DNA of 64,000 nucleotides, taken from contig CM034613.1 of assembly GCA_020091685.1 (NCBI GenBank), positions 509,710 through 573,709 of the forward strand. The letters run 5' to 3'. A program made the translations under genes and the position numbers. Positions 47,123 through 56,247 of this stretch are shown piece after piece; the stretch's first letter is position 1, and every line of letters begins with the position of its first letter. This DNA comes from Lutjanus erythropterus (Eukaryota; Chordata; Actinopteri; Lutjaniformes; Lutjanidae). Under the pieces are notes generated by a model that saw only the letters and a list, made by a program, of their open reading frames with translations, was not told where the DNA came from and searched no databases.

Positions 47123-50068
47123 ATGTTCTCAATTGTTTCACTAAATGCCAGGGGGTTACGGAATAACATTAAGAGGAAAGCACTTTTTCTGTTTGCAAAA
47201 CAATTCAAATCAGACCTTGTTTACTTTCAAGAATCTCACTCTATTGAGGACAATACTAACTTCTGGAGGTCTCAATGGGGTAATACTATATGGCTCTCCC
47301 ATGGAACAGAGCGATCAGCTGGTGTAGCCTCATTAAATGACAGGTTTAAAGGGAATGTCCTGATCACAAAATGTGACCCAAACGGCCACTTCATTTGCCA
47401 AGTTATCGAACATAATGGCTTAATCTACTTAATTTCCAATATTTATGGTTATAATACAAAGAAAGAAAATGTAACTCTTCTGCTGTCCATTGAAAAGATT
47501 TTTACAGGCTGGCTGATTAGATTCCCTAGTGCATTTATTCTGTTAGGAGGAGACTTCAACTGTATTTTGGATGGTTCTATAGATAAACTTCCACCTTCTC
47601 AACAAGATAGTACAGAGTCTTATTTAACTGACTTTATAAGAAGATTTAATCTGGTAGATATTTGGAGGGAGAAGAATCCTAATAGCAGACTGTATACGTG
47701 GAGCAATAAATCTGGCTCTAAGCAATCACGATTAGATTATTGGCTAATATCTGATAGTTTAAACAGAGATAATATTGATGTTTGCATCTGCCCAACGCCT
47801 TTAACTGATCATAAAGCTATATACATTTCTGTTAAGGTCTCTGGTGGTCCCACACTTCCCACACGTTCAAGCTATTGGAAGCTTAACTCCTCTTTACTAC
47901 AAAAGGTTGAAGTTCAAGATAAGATTAAGAATATGATCTCATTTTACTGGTCTAAAGCAAACAAGGAAAACTGTTTTGGGCTCAACTGGGAACTTCTTAA
48001 ATATGAGATTGGAAAATTTCTAAGAAAGAGCGGCGCCCAATCAGCCAAGGCCAGAAAAGGAGAAGAGTTGAAGATTGTCTCTAGCATAACCAACTTATCC
48101 AGCAAAGACCCTGACTCCTTAACAAAGGAAGAAAAAAGAGAACTATCTTACTTGCAGATTAAACTTGATGATCTGTATCGCCAAAAAGCCAAAGGAGCCT
48201 TCATTAGATCTCGTCGTAAATGGTTAGAAGAAGGGGAGCAAAACTCTCATTATTTTTTCAACCTAGAGAAACATCATTCCACCAACAACAATATCAGTAA
48301 ACTAAATATTAATGGAGTTATCACTGAAGATAAGCTCAAAATAGCAGACTTTTGTTCAAATTTTTATAGGGAGCTGTATAGCTCTAAGTTCAACCCAATG
48401 GATGCTGAGAATTTCATGAACTCTCTTTCGGTTAAAATGATAAGTAAAGCTGATAGTGAGTTCTGTGACAGGCCTATATCCCCTCAGGAAGTTCAGCAGG
48501 CTATTAATTTACTTAAAAACAACAAATCTCCAGGATCTGATGGGCTGTCATCTGAATTTTATAAATGTTTTGTTACTGAGCTGACTCCCTTTCTACACAG
48601 AGTCTTTGTAGAATGTATTGATAATGAATGTCTACCTACTACTCTGACCCAAGGAATTACTGTCTTAATCCCTAAACCAAACAAGGACAAATTACTTTTA
48701 GATAATTGGCGCCCAATTTCTCTACTTAATAACGACTATAAAATAATGGCTCTCTTATTTGCCAGGAGATTAAGGTCAGTGCTGGACTCTATCATAGATG
48801 AAACACAATCAGGCTTTATGAACAAGAGGCATATTGCAAATAATGTCAGGCTAGTGCTAGATATTCTAGATTATCCGGATATGGTGGAGGATGATGGGCT
48901 AATGCTATTTGTAGATTTCTACAAGGCATTTGACACCGTTGAGCACCCGTTCATTCTTCAATCCCTTAAGAAGTTCGGTTTTGGAGATTATTTTTTCTCA
49001 GCTCTAAAAAGTCTTTATAACAAAAGTAATAGCTCAATTAAACTAGCAGGTGGTATGTCCCCCAGATTCAACATTTCTAGGGGCATCAGACAAGGGTGCC
49101 CAGCCTCTCCATACCTCTTCCTACTGGTAGCACAGCTTCTGGCTGTTCACATCAATTCAAGTGAGCTCACTGGCATCAATATTTCAGATAGAAAGCTTAC
49201 TATTACTCAGCTGGCAGATGATACGACACTCTTTCTAAGGAATGAAAACCAAGTCTCTATTGCTATAAATACCATAAATGAGTTCTCCAAGGCATCTGGC
49301 TTGAGTCTGAATCTCAACAAGTGTGAAATTATGTCCATTAAGCACTGTTTGAAAACTTCCATCTGTAGTATCCCTATCAAAAATGAACTTGTTTACTTAG
49401 GTATCACAATTACCAAGGACCAACGAAGAAGGACTTCATTGAACTTCAATCCTATCGTCGAAAGAACGAGAAAAAAGCTGAACCAGTGGCTTTTGAGGGA
49501 TCTCTCTCTCAGAGGTAGAGTTTTACTCTCCAAGGCAGAAGGTATATCACGCTTAACGTATCCCTCCCTCTCTCTATCTATAGACAACAAATTAATTGCT
49601 GAAATTGACAAATTACTTTTCAACTTCTTATGGAAAAATAGAACCCATCATGTAAAAAAATCTGTTTTAATGCATAACTATGACAATGGTGGCCTAGATT
49701 TTCTAGATTTCGGTACTTTAAATAACACCCTGAAGATAAATTGGTTGAAACACTTTTTTATTAACCCTACTTCTATATGGAACACCATACCCTTTCATAT
49801 TCTGTCTAAACTGGGCGGGCTGAACTCTTTCTTGGCCTGTAACTACGATATTGATAAAATCCCGATAAAAATGGCATCTTTTCACCGCCAGGCCTTCCTT
49901 TCATGGTCTCTTATCTTCAAACATAACTTCTCACCTCATAAATACTATATATGGAACAACAAGGACATATTGTTCAAACATAAATCCCTTTTTATTGAAT
50001 ACTGGTTTAATAATAACATTATACATGTTGCTCAATTATTTAACAGGGATGGTCGCCTCTACTTCTAG
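47123..50068 (+). CDS. LINE ORF2: AP-endonuclease and reverse transcriptase, 981 aa
   Basis: This is the enzyme of target-primed reverse transcription. An APE-type endonuclease occupies about residues 1-235: SLNARG with N8, FQESHS with E37, GGDFN (142-146), SRLDYW (202-207) and TDHKA (228-232). A linker is followed by reverse transcriptase at about 460-760: NNKSPGSDGLSSEF, IPKPNKD...NWRPISLLN, FVDFYKAFD with the motif A Asp at 598, GIRQGCPASPYLFLL, and QLADD with D699-D700 (the usual F/Y-x-D-D is LADD). The frame stops at a TAG (50066-50068) while homologous sequence continues in another frame from 50069. I describe the break only. Confidence 0.9.
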   Translation: MFSIVSLNARGLRNNIKRKALFLFAKQFKSDLVYFQESHSIEDNTNFWRSQWGNTIWLSHGTERSAGVASLNDRFKGNVLITKCDPNGHFICQVIEHNGLIYLISNIYGYNTKKENVTLLLSIEKIFTGWLIRFPSAFILLGGDFNCILDGSIDKLPPSQQDSTESYLTDFIRRFNLVDIWREKNPNSRLYTWSNKSGSKQSRLDYWLISDSLNRDNIDVCICPTPLTDHKAIYISVKVSGGPTLPTRSSYWKLNSSLLQKVEVQDKIKNMISFYWSKANKENCFGLNWELLKYEIGKFLRKSGAQSAKARKGEELKIVSSITNLSSKDPDSLTKEEKRELSYLQIKLDDLYRQKAKGAFIRSRRKWLEEGEQNSHYFFNLEKHHSTNNNISKLNINGVITEDKLKIADFCSNFYRELYSSKFNPMDAENFMNSLSVKMISKADSEFCDRPISPQEVQQAINLLKNNKSPGSDGLSSEFYKCFVTELTPFLHRVFVECIDNECLPTTLTQGITVLIPKPNKDKLLLDNWRPISLLNNDYKIMALLFARRLRSVLDSIIDETQSGFMNKRHIANNVRLVLDILDYPDMVEDDGLMLFVDFYKAFDTVEHPFILQSLKKFGFGDYFFSALKSLYNKSNSSIKLAGGMSPRFNISRGIRQGCPASPYLFLLVAQLLAVHINSSELTGINISDRKLTITQLADDTTLFLRNENQVSIAINTINEFSKASGLSLNLNKCEIMSIKHCLKTSICSIPIKNELVYLGITITKDQRRRTSLNFNPIVERTRKKLNQWLLRDLSLRGRVLLSKAEGISRLTYPSLSLSIDNKLIAEIDKLLFNFLWKNRTHHVKKSVLMHNYDNGGLDFLDFGTLNNTLKINWLKHFFINPTSIWNTIPFHILSKLGGLNSFLACNYDIDKIPIKMASFHRQAFLSWSLIFKHNFSPHKYYIWNNKDILFKHKSLFIEYWFNNNIIHVAQLFNRDGRLYF

Positions 50069-50853
50069 AAGAATACAATATCCCTGTGCCACCTGGAGAC
50101 TATGCAAAAGTCTTTGGAGCGATCTCATCTGGTATTTGTATGTTATTTAGATCTCAACCAAGGGTAGAAAACCAACAATTATCCCTGTTATCTTTATCTG
50201 ACACTACAATTGGTAAAATTTGCTTGTCTTGCAACCATGGCAATAACAACCTTATCAGGTCCTTGTTTAAAAGGGATGTCAGTACAGTTCCATATGTGAT
50301 CTCATACTGGAACAGGTTTGTGGAAGACATTGACTGGAAAAAAGTCTGGCTCTTACCTAACCGATACCTATTGACCAACAAAATTAGAGAAATTTCATTT
50401 AAACTTATCCATAGGTTTTATCCCTCTAATGATCATATTCGTAAAAGGTTCAAAAAAATCATTGATGTGAAATGCTCTTTCTGTTCTATGGAGGTCGAAA
50501 CAGTTACTCATTTATTTTGGCTTTGCCCCATTATCCAGAGCTTTTGGCTCGACATTTGTAACTTTGTGGCGAACACTATTGATAAAAACTGTGTGCTGTT
50601 CTGGAAGGATGTGCTGCTTGGTATCTATAACTTTAACAGAACCAAAGCTAAACCAAATGAAACATTTATTATCAATCTTATCATTCTTTTGGCTAAATTT
50701 CACATTCACAAATGTAAGTTCTCTCATAGAAAGCCCTGTTTCATTGCTTTTCACAGTGAGGTCAAGCAATACATTGATTCTTTAAAGTTTTCTCTTAATC
50801 AACAGGCAATAAAAACTTTGCATACCTGTGAACATTTTGGCACTTTTCTGTAA
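50069..50853 (+). pseudogene. LINE ORF2 C-terminal part after a frameshift
   Basis: It continues the preceding ORF2 in a different frame (YNIPVPPGDYAKVFGAISSG onward), so about 255 residues have been cut off by a one-base indel near 50060. It contains the C-terminal Cys-His knuckle CSFCSMEVETVTHLFWLC (C-x2-C-x8-H-x4-C) typical of L1/Tx1-type ORF2. Together the two parts approach the usual ORF2 length of about 1240 residues. The 3' UTR follows to the poly(A) at 51027-51044. Confidence 0.85.
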
Positions 50854-51059
50854 ACTTATATCCCCCCTGGCAAGTTATATTGTTATGTTATTATGACTTA
50901 TTTCTCGTTTTTATGTCTTTATTTTCAAATATGTGAAAATGTATTGTCTTTGCAATATATAATACTCACCTTTGTGAAAGAATATAATTTTGTAAACTTT
51001 GCAAATGACAAATTAAGTTTTATTTGAAAAAAAAAAAAAAAAAAAAAGTCCCCATGGTA

Positions 51060-51625
51060 AATCATAATGATGAAATACACAATTAAATAGTATGAGATAA
51101 AAAGTCCTAATTATGAGATAATTGTTGAAAATTGCGAAATAAATAGTCATAAGTTTGGGATACAAGTCGAAAATATAATTAAAAAGTTACAACTTGGAGA
51201 TAAAAAAAAAAAGTTAAGTTGGTTAAAAATAATGATTAAAAACAATTATTAGATTAAAAAGTCGAAATTATGACTTTAAAGTCAGAATTCTTGGATGAAT
51301 TGTCATAACTATGAAATAAAAAGTCAATTATGACGTTTAAAAAATCATAATTATGACATAAAATGTCATTATTATGACATAAAATGTTAAAATTATGACA
51401 TAAAAGTCAAAAATATCACTTAAAAGGTCATAATTATGAGATTAAAGTTCAAAATTATTTAAAAAGTCATAATTATTAGATAAAAAATCTAAATTATGAA
51501 ATAGAAGTAATAATTATGAAATCAATTGTCTTAATTATTTTTAAAAAAGTCAATTATAAGATTTTAAAAAAATCCAAATTATAAGACAAAACTCATAATT
51601 ATGAGATTTAAAAAGTCATGAAGAC
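51060..51625. repeat. AT-rich minisatellite with unit AATTATGAGATAAAAAGTC
   Basis: Degenerate units of about 19-22 bp (AATTATGAnATAAAAAGTCA and variants such as AATTATGACATAAAATGTCA) run for about 560 bp. The array starts directly at the right target duplication of the LINE, so the LINE inserted at its edge. Confidence 0.9.
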
Positions 51626-51744
51626 ATTATAAAATGGAAAATCAAATTACTCAAATCAAGTACAAATACCTCAAATTTATACTTAGGCACAGTATTGAGT
51701 GAATGTGGTTACATTCCACTGTTGGAAATTGCTGGTAAACTAAA

Positions 51745-52010
51745 TATTTTGTCAGAAAATGGCGAGTAATGTTGATCAGTGTTTCCTAAAGTCCAAGATG
51801 ACGTCCTCAAATGTCTTGCTTTGTCTACAACTCAAAGCTATCCAGTTTACTGTCAGTGAGGAGTAAAGAAAATATTCACATTTAAGAAGTTGAAATTAGA
51901 GAATTTGTGCTTTTTTTAATTAAAAAATGACTCAAAATGATTGACTGATTATCAGAATAGATGCAGATTAATTTAATAGTCAATTAATAATAGATTAATT
52001 GTTGCAGCTC
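51745..52010. mobile_element. Partial hAT-type MITE
   Basis: It shares AAAATGnnGAnTAATGTTGATCAGT and ends TAATAGATTAATTGTTGCAGC, the complement of the left end of 31960-32275. A related internal segment is at about 5690-5800. Confidence 0.6.
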
Positions 52011-52560
52011 TAAGTGTTTTATGTTCGTTTTTTGGTTTATTAGTTTGTCCAGTTGTTCCTTACTTTGTTGTGTGCAATTTATTTACTGATTGATTGATTT
52101 AAAGATTAAAGTGGAACATTTTTTCACTAGAGGCCATGATAATGAATTGCAGCTGTGTGTGCATTGTATATGGTGGTATATTGTTCTTTATTTTTAAACT
52201 GTAATCCCACTGATAATCTACATTTTTACTAAATGTGTCTGCAATCTGATTAAATCTTCTTTATCTGTAACTGTAATGGAATTTAGGTACCTTTTTTGTA
52301 TCAAAATTATATAATCCTGTTATATAATTTTCATGGTGCAAACTTTTCAAACAACATAAAAATACCTATAAATGGCTTAATAAGAATATAGATTGTACTG
52401 AAAGCTTATATTAATTAAACCTTTATTGAGTGTGTGTAAGCATGGCCAGATGCACAGAACATTGTGTTGTTTAAATGAGTGTAGTCATGACTTTTGTCTC
52501 TTTGGACACAAGAGGTCAGTGTTGACCTTCTGCAGATCTTAACACTCCAGTAATCACAGA
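52011..52560. other. Spacer between LINE region and SERPINE1
   Basis: AT-rich spacer with no gene seen. Confidence 0.4.
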
Positions 52561-52564
52561 CACT

Positions 52565-52975
52565 GCAGCTTCATAAAAACATAGTATTTTAATAAATATA
52601 AATACTGCAAAATACAAATGTAACATGGCAATAACAAAAATATATATTACAAGTAACACTGTAAAAATAGACACAAAAAATACATCTTTTTTTTAGTACT
52701 CATGCAGCCATCAGTCTCTTTGTGAAGTGCATTGTGCCTATGGCATCAGACAACAGTAAACTACTTAATTAGTAAATGTTCCTTCATATTTCTGTCTGTC
52801 TCCTCAACCACAAGCATTCAGAGAAATAAATTAATAACAAACATATAAACTCTTTTCAAAGAATATCTCAGTCAATCATGTTTCCAATATCTGTCTATGT
52901 TAAATCTGTGTGTCTGGTTGTAATAAAGACATTATAAATAAGTATATGAGTCAGAAGAAGTTATGTGGAGTCTGC

Positions 52976-53019
<44 letters not shown>

Positions 53020-53090
53020 TCGTCATGTGTAGTATGAGTATGAGCAGCAGTAGTCACACAGTGGAATGAAGGCATGTCCTCAGTGGGTTC
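52565..53090 (-). other. serpine1: Probable SERPINE1 3' UTR
   Basis: The region follows the TAA stop at 53091-53093. A minus-strand ATTAAA variant poly(A) signal lies at about 52588-52593. It includes a (GT)n microsatellite at 52978-53019. The end is inferred, not demonstrated. Confidence 0.4.
52978..53019. repeat. (GT)n microsatellite
   Basis: About 20 GT units in the likely SERPINE1 3' UTR (CA on the transcript). Confidence 0.95.
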
Positions 53091-56000
53091 TTATTGTTGA
53101 GGCTGGTTGAACTGACCCATGAAGAGAACAGCACCTGAGCACAGGAGGGAGAGAACGTTAGATACAGCGCACACACACAGTGGACCTGGACCACCCAGCT
53201 GAATGTAAGACGGCATTTCAAATTCAACTTTAATGAGGGTGTTACCTGTGGGTTTGTGCTGGATGAGGAAAAGGAAGGGTCGGTCCAGAGTGATCTCTTC
53301 CACTGCCATACGAGAGAACATCACAGCCGCTAACAGAGGGAAGAAATGAAGGACAGGTCAGTGTCTGTGAGCTTTGCAGGGGCCCTGTTTAGGGGCCCCA
53401 TCATTATTTTTGTCTGAAGTACTCCTGAATACAACCAGGCCCCATCTTTTTTTATTCAACACAAACTATATTTAGGAATATCTGCCATATTATATGCTTA
53501 AAATTATCTAAAACAATAAAGGTTTTAAAGGGATAATTCACCCATAAATGAAAATTCAGTCATTATCTACTCACTCTCATATTGATTGAAGGTTGGGTTT
53601 AGTCTTCTAGTCCACAAAACAGTGTTGCACAATATCCCAAAATGTGTAAATAACTGGTGACCAGCTTTCAAGCCGAAAAAAACATGCATGCATACGTGAA
53701 TGTGGCTCCAAGCTAAGGATCTACCGTAAAGATTCAGGTTTAAAACATGTAAATGATGTCTTTCAAGTCAAACCTAAAATATCGGGGCTTTAGGAGACTT
53801 GGATTACAGCAGGCAAGCAGTATGGAGGCATTTGTTTTTTGACAAAAACTGGTCACCATTTACTTTTTACGTTACTAAAAACGAAAATGACCTTAAATAG
53901 GCCTGAGGGTGAGTAGATAATGACTGAATTTTCTTTTTTTGGGGGGGGTGAACTATCAATTTACAACTGTGTGGCTCTTTAAAGTACAGGGTCACAAATG
54001 AGGTAATTATGATGGCGTATATTCTCAGACCAATGACTACCATTGCTTTTTTAAGTTCATCCTACCTGTTGCTGATGCTCCCTTGGTTCCTCGCTCATTC
54101 ACCTCGATCTTCACTCTCTGCAGAACCTTTGACACACACAGCCTCTCATCAGCTGGAAGGATCAAACACAAGAACATTAGATACATAGTTCATCTGGATG
54201 CACTTTAGGCCTAATTATTGTAGTTCTTACATGTATTTATTAGTATGGAAATAATGACAGGATAGATTGATTGCCAATAACTCCCAAGATAACATATATG
54301 ACTGTACCAGTGTCAGGGGTAGTGACACTGATGTTAAACATTTCAGCATGCTAAACTACTTGGTTAGGTTTAGGAGAAGATCATGTTTTGGGTTAAAGTA
54401 AGTCATTTTGCAGAAGTCACGTCAAGGCAACATGGGACAACTCCTGAGTGGAAGTGCATTTGTTTGAGCCATCCATCCACCCTGACCTCCTCTCACTCTT
54501 AATACTTCTAATTAATTAATTATAATTACTGCAGCCACTAGAGGTCACTGTCTACAAATACTGGTCATAATAAGCTTTACAGATGATTTGCTGCAAGGAT
54601 GGTCTGCTAACCCCAAAAACTAATGATTTCAGATTGTAGGTGATTCTTCCCATCCTTTGCACCCCTTTTAGTCTCTCTATATAGGAGCTTAACTTACTGG
54701 TGATGCGTGTGAAGTCAGCAGTAGCCAGGTTGAACATGTCTCCTAGGCCCATGCTCAGCAGAGCTGTCTTCAAATCCACGTCAGAGTCCAGAGTAAACCT
54801 GCAAAATCACACACAGATCATCAGTTTTCATCCTGGTTTGTTAAGACTGGCAGCCACACAAATTAAGTCAGATCAGTCTCATTTGTGTGGTTATTTCAGG
54901 GCAGTTTTTATATAGACTGTGCTCTTTATAATATTATTGACAGAGACTCAAAAGTTCCCACTAAGGAGACAGTGATGAGAAAAAACTACCTGACTCAAGC
55001 ATCAATATGACACAAAGAACCAGAAAACTACACCTAATCATTTTTGAAATCTTTTAACATTAGCTGTGTGTCTACAGCGTGACCCTCTGTCCCTCACCTG
55101 GGAAGGGCGAGCTGTCTCTTGACGTTCCTCAGCTCCGCTCTCCACTGATGAATCCTCTGGCTGGTCAACTCAGCACTGAGCATGCTCAGTGGAACTTCAG
55201 GCTCGATGGGTGACACCAGGAGCATGCTCAGTGAGTCACCCTCGTATGGGACCTCAATGATGTCATAGTCCACCCCATCGGCCGACACAAACTCGCCTGA
55301 GGATTAAGAAGAAGGATCAGTTGTCATCTTTGGGAACAAACTTATCAAACGTAGATAAATGAGAGCACCAGCTCAGTGTGTTGGACGTACCATAGTTGAA
55401 GCGGTTGGTGAGTCTCATCATGTGGACAGGCACAGAGCTTCCATTAGCACAGTGGAACATCCTCTCCTGTGTCAATTTGGGGTCGAAGGGAACCTTCCAG
55501 ATGCCCTGAAAGTGGAGAGCGTTCAGCAGGACCAGGCGGGTCTCATCAGTCAGAGATCCAGATGCCAAGAACTCTGGGATGGCACCTACACAAGAAAGCA
55601 GAGGTCACAAAGGAGTTCTCTGGAGAAGTGTGCGGATGACGTGCTGTCATCGGGGTGGTGTGAGCACTTACCTGCAGTGTGGTCTGACACCCAGGCGTTG
55701 ATGACACTGACAGCCTGCTCTGGATTGGTGAAGTCCACCTGGTTGGGGTGGGTCTGAAAGGCCTTGGCCAGGGCTCGGCGGTATCCCTTCTCCAGGCTCA
55801 TCTTCCTCTCCACCATGACCCCGCTGGCTGTCTCTACTCCCTCCTCACTGGACACATCCCGCTGCAGCAGACGCTGCTGCCGAGACATCCCTCGCTCTGC
55901 AAGAGAGGAGAGTGTTTTCTTTTGTGAGCCTGTACATCATCATCACTTGGTTTTGCATTTCCTAACAGAATCCTCACATCACCTTCTGTTGATCTACATA

Positions 56001-56246
56001 TCACTCACCTTGCAGGGAGAAGCTCATGGCAGCAGTTAAGGCCTTGCGGGTGTTTCCAGCAGCACCGAGCTGAGCCATGGCCAGGACGGAGGCCACGCCG
56101 TATGGGGACAGGACCAGGTTCTCATCTGCAGAGTTCTGAGCCAGCTGCGAGAACACCTTCAGGCCAAAGTCAGTCTGTTTATCCTGCAGAGAGCCCAGGC
56201 CCGCTCTGCTCAGGGTCAGCAAGATGAAAATATACACGCAAAGCAT
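53091..56246 (-). CDS. serpine1: Plasminogen activator inhibitor-1 (serpin E1), 390 aa, eight coding exons
   Basis: Secreted serpin that blocks tissue- and urokinase-type plasminogen activators, limiting fibrinolysis. Exons on the minus strand are 56009-56246, 55672-55896, 55391-55585, 55098-55296, 54698-54798, 54066-54152, 53246-53329 and 53091-53134. All have GT-AG borders and matching phases and sum to 1173 bp. Residues 1-19 form a signal peptide (YIFILLTLSRAG). Serpin signatures include LVLSPYGVASVLAMAQLGAA, NALHFQGIWKVPFDP and the signature end DRPFLFLIQHKPTG...VLFMGQF. The reactive loop hinge ERGTKGASATAAVMF is followed by SRM, so P1-P1' is Arg-Met (codons 53310-53312 and 53307-53309), the same pair as human PAI-1. 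No Cys-rich insertion or heparin-cofactor extension is seen. The 402-aa human protein is slightly longer. Confidence 0.95.
53525..53964. mobile_element. TTAA-flanked fold-back MITE, copy 5, deleted
   Basis: It opens TTAAAGGGATAATTCACCCA and closes GGGGGTGAACTATCAATTTA. It is shorter than the other copies (440 bp) and lies in the SERPINE1 intron between 53330 and 54065. Confidence 0.8.
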
Positions 56247-56247
56247 C

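Larger units (their letters stand above)
46952..51044 (+). mobile_element. L1-clade LINE, nearly full ORF2, with TSD and poly(A)
   Basis: Target duplications AAAGTCCTCATGGT (46938-46951) and AAAGTCCCCATGGT (51045-51058) differ at one base. The 3' end has about 20 A residues. About 170 bp of leader precedes the ORF and no ORF1 is present, so the copy is 5'-truncated near the ORF1/ORF2 border or belongs to a family without a recognisable ORF1. The coding region is described separately. The single-base TSD divergence and near-intact frame point to a comparatively young insertion between the AP1S1 promoter and SERPINE1. Confidence 0.9.

Noticed and set aside
53091..53324. Reading the 77-aa frame as one exon
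   Set aside because: It crosses a GT-AG intron (53135-53245); the serpin reading requires two exons here.
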